Shown piece after piece: positions 8,077-16,886 of a stretch of DNA of 64,000 nucleotides. Each line of letters opens with the position of its first letter. Within the stretch, counting starts at the first letter, position 1. The stretch is from DASRBO01 sp035653595 (lineage in GTDB: Bacteria > Actinomycetota > Acidimicrobiia > Acidimicrobiales > JAJPHE01): contig DASRBO010000190.1 in the NCBI GenBank assembly GCA_035653595.1, positions 1-64,000 on the forward strand. The letters run 5' to 3'. The position numbers and the translations under genes were made by a program. The notes under the pieces were generated by a model. That model made no database searches, was not told where the DNA came from, and saw only the letters and a list, made by a program, of their open reading frames with translations.

Positions 8077-8086
8077 GGACCCGCCA

Positions 8087-8731
8087 ATGTCCGCTCCCGA
8101 ACCCCCCGGCTTCCCCGACGCCCCCGACCGGGTCGTCGCCGTCACCGACCAGGCCCGCCTGACCGTGCTCGAGCTGAGGGCGGAGGAGTCCGACGCCGAG
8201 GCCCTCGCCCTGTGGCTGGAGGTGAACGGGTCCTCCGGCGGCGAGTACACCTACGACCTTTACTTCGAGGCGGCGGGCGACGCCCGTCCCGGCGACGTGG
8301 TGGCCGACTACGACGGGCTGGAGCTGGTGGTGCCGGCCGCCAGCGTGGACGCCCTCCGCGGGGCGATCCTCGACGTGCGCGATGGGGGCATGGTGCTGGT
8401 GAACCCCAACCGGCCCCGCACCGGGCCCTCGGTCATGCACGAGGCCGATCTCTCCAGCGAGGTGGCCCAGGCGGTCATCCGGGTCCTCGACGAGCAGGTC
8501 AACCCGAGCATCGCCGCCCACGGCGGCATGGCCCAGCTGGTGGCGGTGGAGGAAGGGGTGGCGTACCTGCGCCTGGGAGGCGGCTGCGTCGGCTGCGGGC
8601 TGGCCACCGTCACCCTGTCCCAGGGCATCGAGGTGGCCATCCGCGATGCGGTGCCGGCGATCACCTCGGTCGTCGACGTGACCGACCACGCCTCGGGCAC
8701 CAACCCGTACTACGAGCCGTCCAAGAAGTAG
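8087..8731 (+). CDS. nfuA: NfuA-type iron-sulfur cluster carrier
   Basis: Fe-S scaffold/carrier of 214 residues with the NfuA layout: an N-terminal A-type (IscA-like) domain (about 10-110) that has lost its cysteines, as in E. coli NfuA, and a C-terminal NifU domain with GGGCVGCGLATVTL, where C167 and C170 bind the cluster between two protomers. The start at 8087 fits a -10 box at 8071-8076; an in-frame ATG at 8075 would overlap that box. It is the first gene of a plus-strand run and 9 bases ahead of the VOC gene. It may serve the cluster of the adjacent radical SAM protein or of aconitase, which is speculation. Confidence 0.88.
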   Translation: MSAPEPPGFPDAPDRVVAVTDQARLTVLELRAEESDAEALALWLEVNGSSGGEYTYDLYFEAAGDARPGDVVADYDGLELVVPAASVDALRGAILDVRDGGMVLVNPNRPRTGPSVMHEADLSSEVAQAVIRVLDEQVNPSIAAHGGMAQLVAVEEGVAYLRLGGGCVGCGLATVTLSQGIEVAIRDAVPAITSVVDVTDHASGTNPYYEPSKK

Positions 8732-8740
8732 CCGGCACGC

Positions 8741-9574
8741 ATGACGATCCGGGGGGTCCTCTTCGACCACGTCGCCGTGGCGGCCGAGGACCAGCACCAG
8801 CTCTGGCCCCGCTACGTCGGCGACCTGGGCGGGCGCTGGATCGGGGGCGGCGGAACCGTCGGGTTCTTCTCCGCCCAGGTCTCCTATGCCAACGCGATGC
8901 GTCTCGAGGTGCTGGAGCCCTACCAGGTGGAGCGCAACGACTTCCTCCGGCGCTTCCTCGACCGCAACGGCCCCGGTCCGCACCACCTGACCTTCAAGGT
9001 CCCCGACCTCGGCGCCGCCCTCGAGGAGGCCGACGGCGCCGGTTACTCACCCGTCGGCGTGGACATGAGCGACCCCGGCTGGCAGGAGGCCTTCCTCCAC
9101 CCCAAGGACGCCCCGGGCATAGTGGTCCAGCTGGCCCGGTCCAGCCACGAGGGCCAGTGGAGCTCGCCGCCGCCGGCCGAGGTCGCCACCCTCCCTACCG
9201 GCCCGAGCGCCGCTCTGATCCATGTCGCCCATGCCCTGTGCCGTCCGGCTGACGGGACCCGGCTCTTCGCCGGGCTGCTGGGAGGCGAGCAGGTGGCCGC
9301 CGGGGCCGGCTGGCTCGATCTCGACTGGCCGGGGGGCAACCGGGTGAGGCTGCTCGACGCCTCCGGCTCCGGGCCCCTGGCCGACTGGGTCGGCAGCCGG
9401 CCCGGCCGCCTTCACCACCTGGGGTTCCTGTGCGAGGAGCCAGGGACCATCGCCGGGGCCAAGCCCACCGCGGATGACGGCCTGTGGACGGTGGAGCCGG
9501 AGGAGAACCTGGGGGTGCGACTGCTGCTCACCTCCGACCCGGACCTGTTCCAACAGGGCCGCCTCGGCTACTAG
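8741..9574 (+). CDS. Two-domain VOC (glyoxalase/dioxygenase fold) protein
   Basis: Protein of 277 residues made of two vicinal-oxygen-chelate repeats. The first (about 5-135) begins FDHVAVAAED and has PGPHHLTFKVPDLGAAL, like methylmalonyl-CoA epimerase; the second (about 150-275) has LIHVAHALCRPADG and RLHHLGFLCEEPG. Paired histidines in each repeat could hold a divalent metal. Substrate unknown; epimerase, glyoxalase and ring-cleavage roles all remain possible. It lies 9 bases after nfuA and 16 bases before the alkyl-DHAP-synthase-like gene, so it is part of the same transcript. Confidence 0.8.
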   Translation: MTIRGVLFDHVAVAAEDQHQLWPRYVGDLGGRWIGGGGTVGFFSAQVSYANAMRLEVLEPYQVERNDFLRRFLDRNGPGPHHLTFKVPDLGAALEEADGAGYSPVGVDMSDPGWQEAFLHPKDAPGIVVQLARSSHEGQWSSPPPAEVATLPTGPSAALIHVAHALCRPADGTRLFAGLLGGEQVAAGAGWLDLDWPGGNRVRLLDASGSGPLADWVGSRPGRLHHLGFLCEEPGTIAGAKPTADDGLWTVEPEENLGVRLLLTSDPDLFQQGRLGY

Positions 9575-9590
9575 AGGGGATTCCGCCGCC

Positions 9591-11201
9591 ATGGCCGAGC
9601 GCCGCTCGTGGTGGGGCTGGGGGCTGGAGGGCCAGGGTCCGTCCCGCCCGCAGCAGGAGGCCATCGCCACCGGGCTGGCGGCCCGCTTCGGGCGGGAGGT
9701 GACCGTCGCCGATCCGGCCCGCCTGGAGGATCTGGAGCTTCCCCCGCCCCGGATCCAAGCACCGGAGAGCCTGGCGCCGCTGTGCTCGACCGGCACCTAC
9801 GAACGGGCCGGCCACAGCTACGGCCGGTCCTACCGCGACGTGGTGCGGGGTTTCCGGGGCCAGTTCGACCACCCCCCCGACGTGGTGGCCTTCCCCGCCG
9901 ACGAGGCCGAGCTGGCGTCCCTTCTGGAGTGGGCCAGCGATGCTGACGTGGCCGTCGTCCCCTACGGGGGCGGTTCGTCGGTGGTGGGCGGGGTCGAATG
10001 CCCGGCCGACGGCCACGCCGGGGTGCTCACCGTCGATCTGGGCCGCATGGACGGGCTGGTCGAGCTGGACCGCACCTCGAGGGCGGCCCGGATCCAGGCC
10101 GGCATCCTCGGTCCCGCCCTCGAGGACCGGCTGCGCCCCCACGGCCTCACCCTGCGCCACTTCCCCCAGTCCTTCGAGTTCTCCAGCCTGGGCGGCTGGC
10201 TGGCCACCCGCTCCGGCGGTCACTACGCCACCGCCCGGACCCACATCGACGACTTCGTGGAGTCCATGCGGGTGCTCACCCCGGCCGGAGCGGTCGAGTC
10301 CCGCCGGCTGCCTGGCTCAGGGGCCGGGCCCTCACCCGACCGGCTCTTCCTCGGGTCGGAGGGCATCCTGGGGGTGATCACCGAGGCGTGGATCCGACTG
10401 CAGGACCGCCCCCGGTTCCGCTCCTCGGCGGCGGTCCGCTTCGAGCGCTACAGCGACGCCGTGGCCGCCACCCGGGCCGTGGTCCAGGCCGGCCTCCAGC
10501 CGGCCAACTGCCGGCTGCTGGACGAGGCGGAGGCGGCCTCCTCGGCCGGCTCCGGCGGTGGGGTGAACCTGCTGGTGCTGGGATTCGAGTCGGCCGACCA
10601 TCCCGTCGGCGGCCCCATGGACCGGGCCCTCGAGATCTGCGCCGGGCATTCCGGCTCGGCACCCGACGGGGTGCGCAGCAGCGGCCCCGAGGATGGGGGT
10701 GGCGCCCAGCGGGAAGGCTCGGTGGGCGCCTGGCGCAATGCCTTCATCCGGGCCCCCTACACCCGCGACGCCCTAGTGGCCATGGCGGTCATCGTGGAGA
10801 CGTTCGAGACCGCCTGCACCTGGGACCGCTTCGCCGACCTGCACGCCGGGGTGACCCAGGCGGTGGAGAAGGCCCTGGTCGACATCTGCGGGGGCGGGCT
10901 GGTGACCTGCCGGTTCACCCACGTCTATCCCGACGGGCCCGCCCCCTACTTCAGCGTCCTCGCCCCGGGCCGTCGGGGCTCGGAGATCTCCCAGTGGGAC
11001 GAGATCAAGGCGGCCGCCTCCGAGGCGGTCATGAGCAACGGTGGGACCATCACCCATCACCACGCCGTGGGCCGCGACCACCGCCCCTGGTACGACCACC
11101 AGCGCCCCGAGCTCTTCGCCGAGGCCCTGCGGGCGGCCAAGGCGGCTCTCGACCCGGCCGGGGTGATGAACCCCGGCGTCCTGGTGGAACCCCGTGGCTG
11201 A
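9591..11201 (+). CDS. FAD-linked oxidase family protein, alkyl-DHAP synthase (AgpS)-like
   Basis: Flavoprotein of 536 residues. It has a PCMH-type FAD-binding domain (about 95-275) with VVPYGGGSSVVGGVE and a C-terminal FAD-oxidase cap. Close to the end is GTITHHHAVGRDHRPW. The triple histidine matches alkyldihydroxyacetonephosphate synthase, which swaps the acyl chain of acyl-DHAP for a fatty alcohol to make the ether bond, whereas D-lactate dehydrogenases have a GEHG motif there. Mycobacterial homologues annotated agpS share this motif but, as far as I know, lack proof of the activity. ATG at 9591 follows AGAGGGGA. Its operon also encodes a fatty acyl-CoA reductase and a PlsC acyltransferase, which supports but does not prove an ether-lipid role. 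Confidence 0.8.
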   Translation: MAERRSWWGWGLEGQGPSRPQQEAIATGLAARFGREVTVADPARLEDLELPPPRIQAPESLAPLCSTGTYERAGHSYGRSYRDVVRGFRGQFDHPPDVVAFPADEAELASLLEWASDADVAVVPYGGGSSVVGGVECPADGHAGVLTVDLGRMDGLVELDRTSRAARIQAGILGPALEDRLRPHGLTLRHFPQSFEFSSLGGWLATRSGGHYATARTHIDDFVESMRVLTPAGAVESRRLPGSGAGPSPDRLFLGSEGILGVITEAWIRLQDRPRFRSSAAVRFERYSDAVAATRAVVQAGLQPANCRLLDEAEAASSAGSGGGVNLLVLGFESADHPVGGPMDRALEICAGHSGSAPDGVRSSGPEDGGGAQREGSVGAWRNAFIRAPYTRDALVAMAVIVETFETACTWDRFADLHAGVTQAVEKALVDICGGGLVTCRFTHVYPDGPAPYFSVLAPGRRGSEISQWDEIKAAASEAVMSNGGTITHHHAVGRDHRPWYDHQRPELFAEALRAAKAALDPAGVMNPGVLVEPRG

Positions 11202-11709
11202 CCGGCCGACGCCGCCCCCGCTGACCAAGTGGCTGGAGCCGCTGGAGCAGAGGCTCACCTACGCCGCCGCCGTGTACACCGCCCTGGCCACCCTGGTGGT
11301 GACGGTCCCCTACCTGAGCGGCAGCCACCCCAAGCTCAAGGGGTCCCCCGCCTTGGCCCTCGGCATCGGGCTGGGGTCCGCCGCGGTCGTGCTGGTCGGG
11401 GCCCGCCTGCGCCACCGGTTGGGAGCGGCGCTGGCCGCCGGCCTGGCCGGGGTCGCCCCCTGGGGGGGGATCCTGAGCGTGCCGGTGCTCGGGCTGTCGT
11501 TCTGGCTGCTTTTCCGCAACAGCCGCCGCATGCGGGAGGAGCGGGGGCTGGCCCCCGCCCCGGCCCGGGGGGAGCGGCCGGCGGGCTTCCGGCGGCGGCG
11601 CCCCACGGCCGAGGCCGACGACGGCAAGCGCCGTCCGCCGGCCTCCAAGCGCTACACGCCCCCCAAGGCCCCCGACAAGGGAGGCCGGGGCGGCCGTCGC
11701 CGTGGCTGA
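11194..11709 (+). CDS. Small membrane protein with a basic tail, function unknown
   Basis: Predicted 171-residue protein. Residues 20-110 hold about three hydrophobic segments (AAAVYTALATLVVTVPYL, ALALGIGLGSAAVVLVGA, ALAAGLAGVAPWGGILSVPVLGLSFWLLF). The last 60 residues are rich in Arg, Lys and Pro and probably cytoplasmic. I recognise no family. The GTG start overlaps the stop of the AgpS-like gene by 8 bases, so translation is coupled. It could be a membrane anchor or partner for the lipid enzymes of the operon, which is inference from position only. Confidence 0.7.
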   Translation: MADRPTPPPLTKWLEPLEQRLTYAAAVYTALATLVVTVPYLSGSHPKLKGSPALALGIGLGSAAVVLVGARLRHRLGAALAAGLAGVAPWGGILSVPVLGLSFWLLFRNSRRMREERGLAPAPARGERPAGFRRRRPTAEADDGKRRPPASKRYTPPKAPDKGGRGGRRRG

Positions 11710-11741
11710 CCGGCAGGGCGGGCGTTTGCTAGTGATTAGCC

Positions 11742-14063
11742 GTGATTAGTGAGGCCCTCGAGGGCCGGCGCATCGCCGTCACCGGCGCCACCGGCTTCCT
11801 CGGCACCGCCCTGGTGGAGCGGCTGCTGCGCTGCGTCCCCGGTGCCGAGGTGGCCGTGCTCGTCCGGCCCGGCCGGCGGGGGGCGGCCGAACGGGCCCGG
11901 CGGGAGATCCTGCGCAACGACTGCTTCGACCGCCTCCGCTCCGAGCTGGGCGACCGCTTCGACGCCGAGGTCTCCCGTCGCCTGCTGGTGATGGCCGGCG
12001 ACGTGGGCGAGGACGGGCTGGGCCTCGACGACGCGGGACGGGAGATCCTCGCCGGCTGCCACACGGTGGTGCACTCGGCCGCCACGGTCAGCTTCGACTC
12101 CCCCCTCGACTCGGCGGTGGAGACCAACCTGCTGGGGCCGTCGCGGGTGGCCGTCGCCATGGCCGAGGCCCGCGTTGATCCCGCCCACCTGGTGGCGGTG
12201 TCCACCGCCTACGTCGCCGGCGGAAGGCGGGGCGACGCCCGCGAGCTGCCGCTCAGCCAGACCCCCTTCGCCGTCGACGTGCCCTGGCGGGACGAGGTCA
12301 CCGCCGCCCGCCGCGTGCGGGCGGATGTGGAGGCAGCCAGCCGGGCCGCCTCCGCCCTGGCCCGGTTCCACAAGCAGGCCCGGGCCGAGCTGGGCGCCGC
12401 CGGCACCCCGCTGTTGTCCGAGCGGGCCGAGCGCTTCCGCCAGGAGTGGGTCAACGACCAGCTGGCCGAGGCGGGACGGGCCCGGGCCCAGTCGCTCGGT
12501 TGGCCCGACGCCTACGCCTACACCAAGGCCCTGGGCGAGCGGGCCCTGCTGGAGACCAGGGGCGCGGTGCCGGTGACCATCGTGCGGCCCTCGATCATCG
12601 AGTCCGCCCTGGCCGAGCCCCGCCCGGGCTGGATACGCGGGTTCCGGATGGCCGAGCCGGTGATCATCTCCTACGCCCGCGGCCTGCTGCAGTCCTTCCC
12701 CGGCGTGCCCGAGGGGGTCGTCGACGTGGTTCCCGTCGACCTGGTGGTGGCCGCCATCATCGCCGTGGCCGCCACCGGCCCCGACCCGTCGGGCTCGTCG
12801 GTGTACCAGGTGGCCTCGGGCTCGGCCAACCCCCTGCGCTACCGCAACCTGGTCGACCTGGTGCAGTCGTACTTCACCGACAGCCCCCTCTACGACGCCG
12901 AGGGCCAGCCCATCGTGGTGCCGCAGTGGTCCTTCCCCGGCCGGGGCCGGGTCCAGCGCCAGCTGGAGCGGGCCGACCGGGCCCTGTCCACCGCCGAGAA
13001 GACCGTGCGCTCGCTGCCCGTCCGAGGCCGCCAGGCCCGCTGGAGCGCCGAGGTCGAGGAGCGCCGGGTCCAGGTCGGCCGGGCCCTCGACTACGTCCGC
13101 CTGTACGGGGCCTACACCGAAACCGAGGCCCGCTTCCGGGTCGACCGGCTCCTCGAGCTGTGGCAGGCCCTGCCCGAGTCCGACCGGGCCTTCTGCTTCG
13201 ACCCCCGGGTCATCGACTGGCGCCGCTACGTCCAGGAGATCCACCTGCCCTCGGTCGTGACCCACGCCCGGGTGCGGGCCACCCCCGGCCGGCGCACCGG
13301 GCCCGACCGCCACGAGCGGGGCCGGCGGGCGATCCTCAGCCCCGAGCGCCACCTGGCCGCCTTCGACCTCGAGAACACCCTGGTGGCCTCCAACGTGGTC
13401 GAGTCCTACGCCTGGCTGGCGACCAGGCACCTGGCCGACTCCGACCGCGTCCGCTTCACCCTGCGGACCCTGCGGGAGGCCCCGTCGCTGCTGGCCCTCG
13501 ACCGGCGGGACCGGGGCGACTTCCTGCGCCACTTCTACCGCCGTTACGAGGGGGCCGACCCCGACCGGCTGCGGGAGGACGCCCCCGAGCTGTTCGCCCG
13601 GCTGCTGCTGGCCAAGTCCTTCCCCGCCGGCATCCGCCGGGTGCGGGAGCACCGCGCCCTCGGGCACCGCACCTTGCTCATCACCGGGGCCCTCGACATC
13701 GTGGTGGAGCCGTTCCGGGCCCTCTTCGACGACATCGTCTGTGCCCGCCTGTCGGTGCGGGACGGCCGGCTCACCGGTGAGCTGGACCAGTCCCCGCCCA
13801 CCGGGGAGGCCAGGGCCATGGTGATGGCCGACTACGCCGAGGCCGAGGGTCTCGACCTGGCCCAGTCGGTCGCCTACGCCGACTCGGCCAGCGACCTGCC
13901 GATGCTCGAGGCCGTCGGCCATCCGGTGGCGGTGAACCCGGAGGTAAAGCTGGCCACCATCGCCCGCAAGCGGGGCTGGCACACCGAGCAGTGGGACAAG
14001 GCTGCCGGCTACTCCGCCCCCCTCCTTCCCATCGCTCCCCGGCTGGCGGCCCGGTGGCGCTGA
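11742..14063 (+). CDS. Fatty acyl-CoA reductase (NAD_binding_4) fused to a HAD-IB domain
   Basis: Protein of 773 residues. The first part (1-500) is a male-sterility/FAR-type reductase with TGATGFLG (14-21), the HSAATVSFDSPL strand and the catalytic pair Y258-x3-K262; such enzymes reduce acyl-CoA to aldehyde or alcohol with NADPH. The second part (about 535-773) is a HAD subfamily IB phosphatase domain. Its first motif is D542-L-E544-N-T, with Glu where the acid/base Asp of DxD is usual, while later motifs (LITGALDIVVEPF, YADSASDLPMLEAVG) are intact. GTG at 11742 gives the correct N terminus. It is 32 bases after the membrane-protein gene and 28 before the dehydrogenase gene. Fatty alcohol supply for ether lipid or wax synthesis is a reasonable inference. 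Confidence 0.85.
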   Translation: MISEALEGRRIAVTGATGFLGTALVERLLRCVPGAEVAVLVRPGRRGAAERARREILRNDCFDRLRSELGDRFDAEVSRRLLVMAGDVGEDGLGLDDAGREILAGCHTVVHSAATVSFDSPLDSAVETNLLGPSRVAVAMAEARVDPAHLVAVSTAYVAGGRRGDARELPLSQTPFAVDVPWRDEVTAARRVRADVEAASRAASALARFHKQARAELGAAGTPLLSERAERFRQEWVNDQLAEAGRARAQSLGWPDAYAYTKALGERALLETRGAVPVTIVRPSIIESALAEPRPGWIRGFRMAEPVIISYARGLLQSFPGVPEGVVDVVPVDLVVAAIIAVAATGPDPSGSSVYQVASGSANPLRYRNLVDLVQSYFTDSPLYDAEGQPIVVPQWSFPGRGRVQRQLERADRALSTAEKTVRSLPVRGRQARWSAEVEERRVQVGRALDYVRLYGAYTETEARFRVDRLLELWQALPESDRAFCFDPRVIDWRRYVQEIHLPSVVTHARVRATPGRRTGPDRHERGRRAILSPERHLAAFDLENTLVASNVVESYAWLATRHLADSDRVRFTLRTLREAPSLLALDRRDRGDFLRHFYRRYEGADPDRLREDAPELFARLLLAKSFPAGIRRVREHRALGHRTLLITGALDIVVEPFRALFDDIVCARLSVRDGRLTGELDQSPPTGEARAMVMADYAEAEGLDLAQSVAYADSASDLPMLEAVGHPVAVNPEVKLATIARKRGWHTEQWDKAAGYSAPLLPIAPRLAARWR

Positions 14064-14091
14064 CGGCGGGCCCCCGAGGGGAAGCGGCCCG

Positions 14092-15300
14092 ATGAAGGCC
14101 CTGCAGTTCGACCGCTCGGCGGCCCGCTACGCCCTGGCCCGGGCGGCCGGCGAGGTGGTGGCGGGCGGGGGGGCCAGGGTCGGCCCCCTGAGACTGGTCG
14201 AGACCGAGCCACCGGCGCTGCCCGGGCCGGAGTGGCGCCGGGTGGCCCCGCTGCTGGCCGGCATCTGCGGCTCGGACCTGGCCACCGTCGACGGGCGCAG
14301 CTCCCGCTACTTCGAGCCCATCGTGAGCTTCCCGTTCGTGCCCGGCCACGAGGTGGTCGGCGAGCTGGCCGACGGTGGGCCCGACGACGGCGCCCGGGTG
14401 GTGATCGAGCCGGTGCTGGGCTGCGCCGCCCGCGCCATCGAGCCGCCGTGTCCGGGCTGCGCCTCCGGCCACACCGGTAGCTGCGAGCGCGTGGCCTTCG
14501 GGCACCTGAAGCCAGGGCTGCAGACCGGGTTCTGCTCCGACGTCGGCGGCGGGTGGTCGGCCGCCCTGGTCGCCCATCCGTCCCAGCTCCACCGGGTGCC
14601 CGACGGGATGGCCGACGAGGAGGCGGTCATGGTCGAGCCCACCGCCTGCGCTGTCCATGCCGCCCTTTCGGCCGGCCCGCTGGAGGGCAGGACCGTCGCC
14701 GTGCTCGGGGCCGGCACCCTGGGCCTCACCGTGCTGGCCGCCCTGCGCCGGTTCTGCCTGCCCGGCGCCGTCATCGCCGGGGCCAAGCACCCCGAGCAGC
14801 GCCGGCTGGCGGCCGAGCTGGGCGCCGACGAGGTGGTCAATCCCGATGGTCTGGCCCGGGCGGTCCGCCGGCGCACCCGCTCCCTCGACGTGGGGCCCCG
14901 GCTGTCCGGGGGCGCCGATGTGGTCTTCGACTGTGTCGGCAGCGCGGCCTCGCTGACCGAGGCCCTGGGCATCGTCCGGCCCCGGGGCCGGGTGGTCATG
15001 GTGGGGATGCCCGGCTCGGTCCGGGTCGACCTGACCCCGCTGTGGCACCGCGAGATCGAGCTGGTGGGTGCCTACGCCTACGGCACCGAGGTCACCGACG
15101 GCGCTGCGGTGCGCACCTTCCAGCTGGCCTTCGATCTGGTGAGGGAGGCGGGGCTGGGACGCCTGGTGAGCGCCCGCTACCCCCTCGACCGCTACACCGA
15201 GGCCCTGGCTCATGCCGGCAACGCCGGCCGCCGGGGAGCGGTGAAGGTCGTGTTCGACCTGCGGCACGAGTCCCGCCGTCCGACATGGAGAACCGAATGA
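14092..15300 (+). CDS. Zinc-dependent medium-chain alcohol dehydrogenase family protein
   Basis: Oxidoreductase of 402 residues. Catalytic zinc ligands are in AGICGSDL and PGHEVVGE; a structural zinc lobe is visible as four cysteines between about 120 and 142 (CAARAIEPPCPGC, then SC). The NAD(P)-binding fold has VLGAGTLGLTVLAAL, and DVVFDCVGSAASL follows. The substrate is not evident: fatty aldehyde/alcohol conversion, or reduction of the keto group of an alkyl-DHAP, would each fit its neighbours. RBS GAGGGGAA precedes the ATG. The stop overlaps the next start as ATGA, so the two are translationally coupled. Confidence 0.85.
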   Translation: MKALQFDRSAARYALARAAGEVVAGGGARVGPLRLVETEPPALPGPEWRRVAPLLAGICGSDLATVDGRSSRYFEPIVSFPFVPGHEVVGELADGGPDDGARVVIEPVLGCAARAIEPPCPGCASGHTGSCERVAFGHLKPGLQTGFCSDVGGGWSAALVAHPSQLHRVPDGMADEEAVMVEPTACAVHAALSAGPLEGRTVAVLGAGTLGLTVLAALRRFCLPGAVIAGAKHPEQRRLAAELGADEVVNPDGLARAVRRRTRSLDVGPRLSGGADVVFDCVGSAASLTEALGIVRPRGRVVMVGMPGSVRVDLTPLWHREIELVGAYAYGTEVTDGAAVRTFQLAFDLVREAGLGRLVSARYPLDRYTEALAHAGNAGRRGAVKVVFDLRHESRRPTWRTE

Positions 15301-16886
15301 GCCCCAGGCCCGGATTCGTACTCGAGGTGGACCGCTCGTCGCCGCCCAGCCTCCTCTGGCACGGAGAGGGCTTCCGGCTGGAGCGACTGCCGGTGGGGAC
15401 AAGAGTGGTCCACCCGCCCGAGCCGCTGGCCGCCATCGAGGAGCCCGACGAGGCCATCCGCCACGCCCTCGAGCACCCCCAGGGCGACAGTGCCCCGCTG
15501 TCGGCCCTGCTGCGGCCGGGCATGCGGCTGACCATCGCCTTCGACGACGTGTCGCTGCCGCTGCCCCCCATGCGCGCCCCCGACGTGCGCCAGCGGGTCA
15601 TCGAGGCGGTGCTCGACACCGCCGCCGCCGCTGGGGTCGACGACGTGGTGCTGATGGCCGCCCTGGCCCTGCACCGCCGCATGACCGAGCCCGAGCTGCG
15701 CCACGCCCTGGGCGACCGCATCTACGACGCCTTCGCACCCCACGGCCTGCTGGTGCAGCACGACGCCGAGGACCCGTCGAACCTCGAGCACCTCGGCCAG
15801 ACCGAAATGGGCGAGGACGTGGAGATAAACAAGCGGGCCGCCACCAGCGACCTGATCGTCTACGTCAACATCAACCTGGTGGCCATGGACGGGGGCCACA
15901 AGAGCGTGGCGACCGGTCTGGCCAGCTACCGCAGCCTGCGCCACCACCACAACGTCCACACCATGGTGCACTCGCGCTCGTTCATGGACCAGGAGCGCTC
16001 CGAGCTGCACTCGTCCAACTGGCGCATGGGACGCCACCTCGCCGCCAGCGGGGTGAAGGTCTTCCAGATCGAGACCACCCTCAACAACGACACGTTCCCC
16101 GACCCGTTCCGCTTCCTCTCCCGCCGCGAGTGGGAGTGGACGGCGCGGGACCGGGCCACCTATCTGGCCACCACCGCCGGGCTGGCCCGGGCACCCGATC
16201 GGGTCAAGCGGACGATCTTCCAGTCCATGCGGGCGCCGGTCGGGCTCACCAGCGTGCAGGCGGGCGAGGTGGAGGCGGTGCACAGGCTGACCACCGCCAA
16301 CGTCTACCGCCAGCAGCTGGTCGAGGTGGAGGGGCAGTCCGACGTGCTGCTGATGGGCCTGCCCTACATCTGCCCCTACAACGTCAACTCGATCATGAAC
16401 CCGATCCTGGTGATGTGCCTGGGCCTCGGGTACTTCTTCAACCTCTACCGGGGCAAGCCGCTGGTGCGCCCGGGCGGCGCCCTGATCATGTCCCACCCCA
16501 CCCCGTGGGCCTTCGACCCGGTGTTCCATCCCAGCTACATCGACTTCTTCGAGCAGGTGCTGGCGGAGACGACCGACCCGGCCGAGATCGAGGAGAAGTA
16601 CGAGCAGTCCTTCGCCACCGACCCGTGGTACATCCACCTGTACCGCACCGGGCACGCCTACCACGGCGTCCATCCGTTCTACATGTGGTACTGGGGGGCA
16701 CACGCCCTCGACCACCTGGGCCGGGTGATCATCGTGGGCGGGGACCCGGCCGCCGTGCGCCGGCTCGGCTTCAAGTCGGCCTCCACCCTCCCCGACGCCC
16801 TCGAGATGGCCGAGGACGTCGTCGGCCGGCATCCCAGCATCACCTACCTGCGCTGTCCCCCTTTGCTGATGGCCGACGTGAGATGA
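15297..16886 (+). CDS. LarA-like (DUF2088) nickel-pincer-type racemase family protein
   Basis: Protein of 529 residues related to lactate racemase LarA, which uses a nickel-pincer nucleotide tethered to a lysine. Recognisable family segments: AFDDVSLPLPPM (for DDITRPTP), LALHRRMTEPELRHALGD (for GxHRxxTxxE), LLVQHDAEDPSNLEHLG, and MDGGHKSVATGLASYRS followed by HHHN, which keep the tether lysine and the nickel-ligand histidine positions. Residues 290-529 contain a long extra C-terminal part with aromatic-rich stretches and no second family I can name. Larger than LarA (about 425). ATG at 15297 overlaps the upstream stop. No larB, larC or larE for cofactor synthesis is in the window. Role in a lipid operon unknown. 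Confidence 0.75.
   Translation: MSPRPGFVLEVDRSSPPSLLWHGEGFRLERLPVGTRVVHPPEPLAAIEEPDEAIRHALEHPQGDSAPLSALLRPGMRLTIAFDDVSLPLPPMRAPDVRQRVIEAVLDTAAAAGVDDVVLMAALALHRRMTEPELRHALGDRIYDAFAPHGLLVQHDAEDPSNLEHLGQTEMGEDVEINKRAATSDLIVYVNINLVAMDGGHKSVATGLASYRSLRHHHNVHTMVHSRSFMDQERSELHSSNWRMGRHLAASGVKVFQIETTLNNDTFPDPFRFLSRREWEWTARDRATYLATTAGLARAPDRVKRTIFQSMRAPVGLTSVQAGEVEAVHRLTTANVYRQQLVEVEGQSDVLLMGLPYICPYNVNSIMNPILVMCLGLGYFFNLYRGKPLVRPGGALIMSHPTPWAFDPVFHPSYIDFFEQVLAETTDPAEIEEKYEQSFATDPWYIHLYRTGHAYHGVHPFYMWYWGAHALDHLGRVIIVGGDPAAVRRLGFKSASTLPDALEMAEDVVGRHPSITYLRCPPLLMADVR

Noticed and set aside
11732..11749. Repeated GTGATTAG at the start of the reductase gene as an attachment-site-like duplication
   Set aside because: Only 8 bases, spaced by two bases, with no mobile gene nearby; probably chance, the second copy containing the start codon.
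11736..13982. A 748-codon open frame on the minus strand opposite the acyl-CoA reductase gene
   Set aside because: Its translation is low-complexity Gly/Val/Pro/His with no motif, as expected from the antisense of a GC-rich coding region; the plus-strand gene carries all recognisable motifs.
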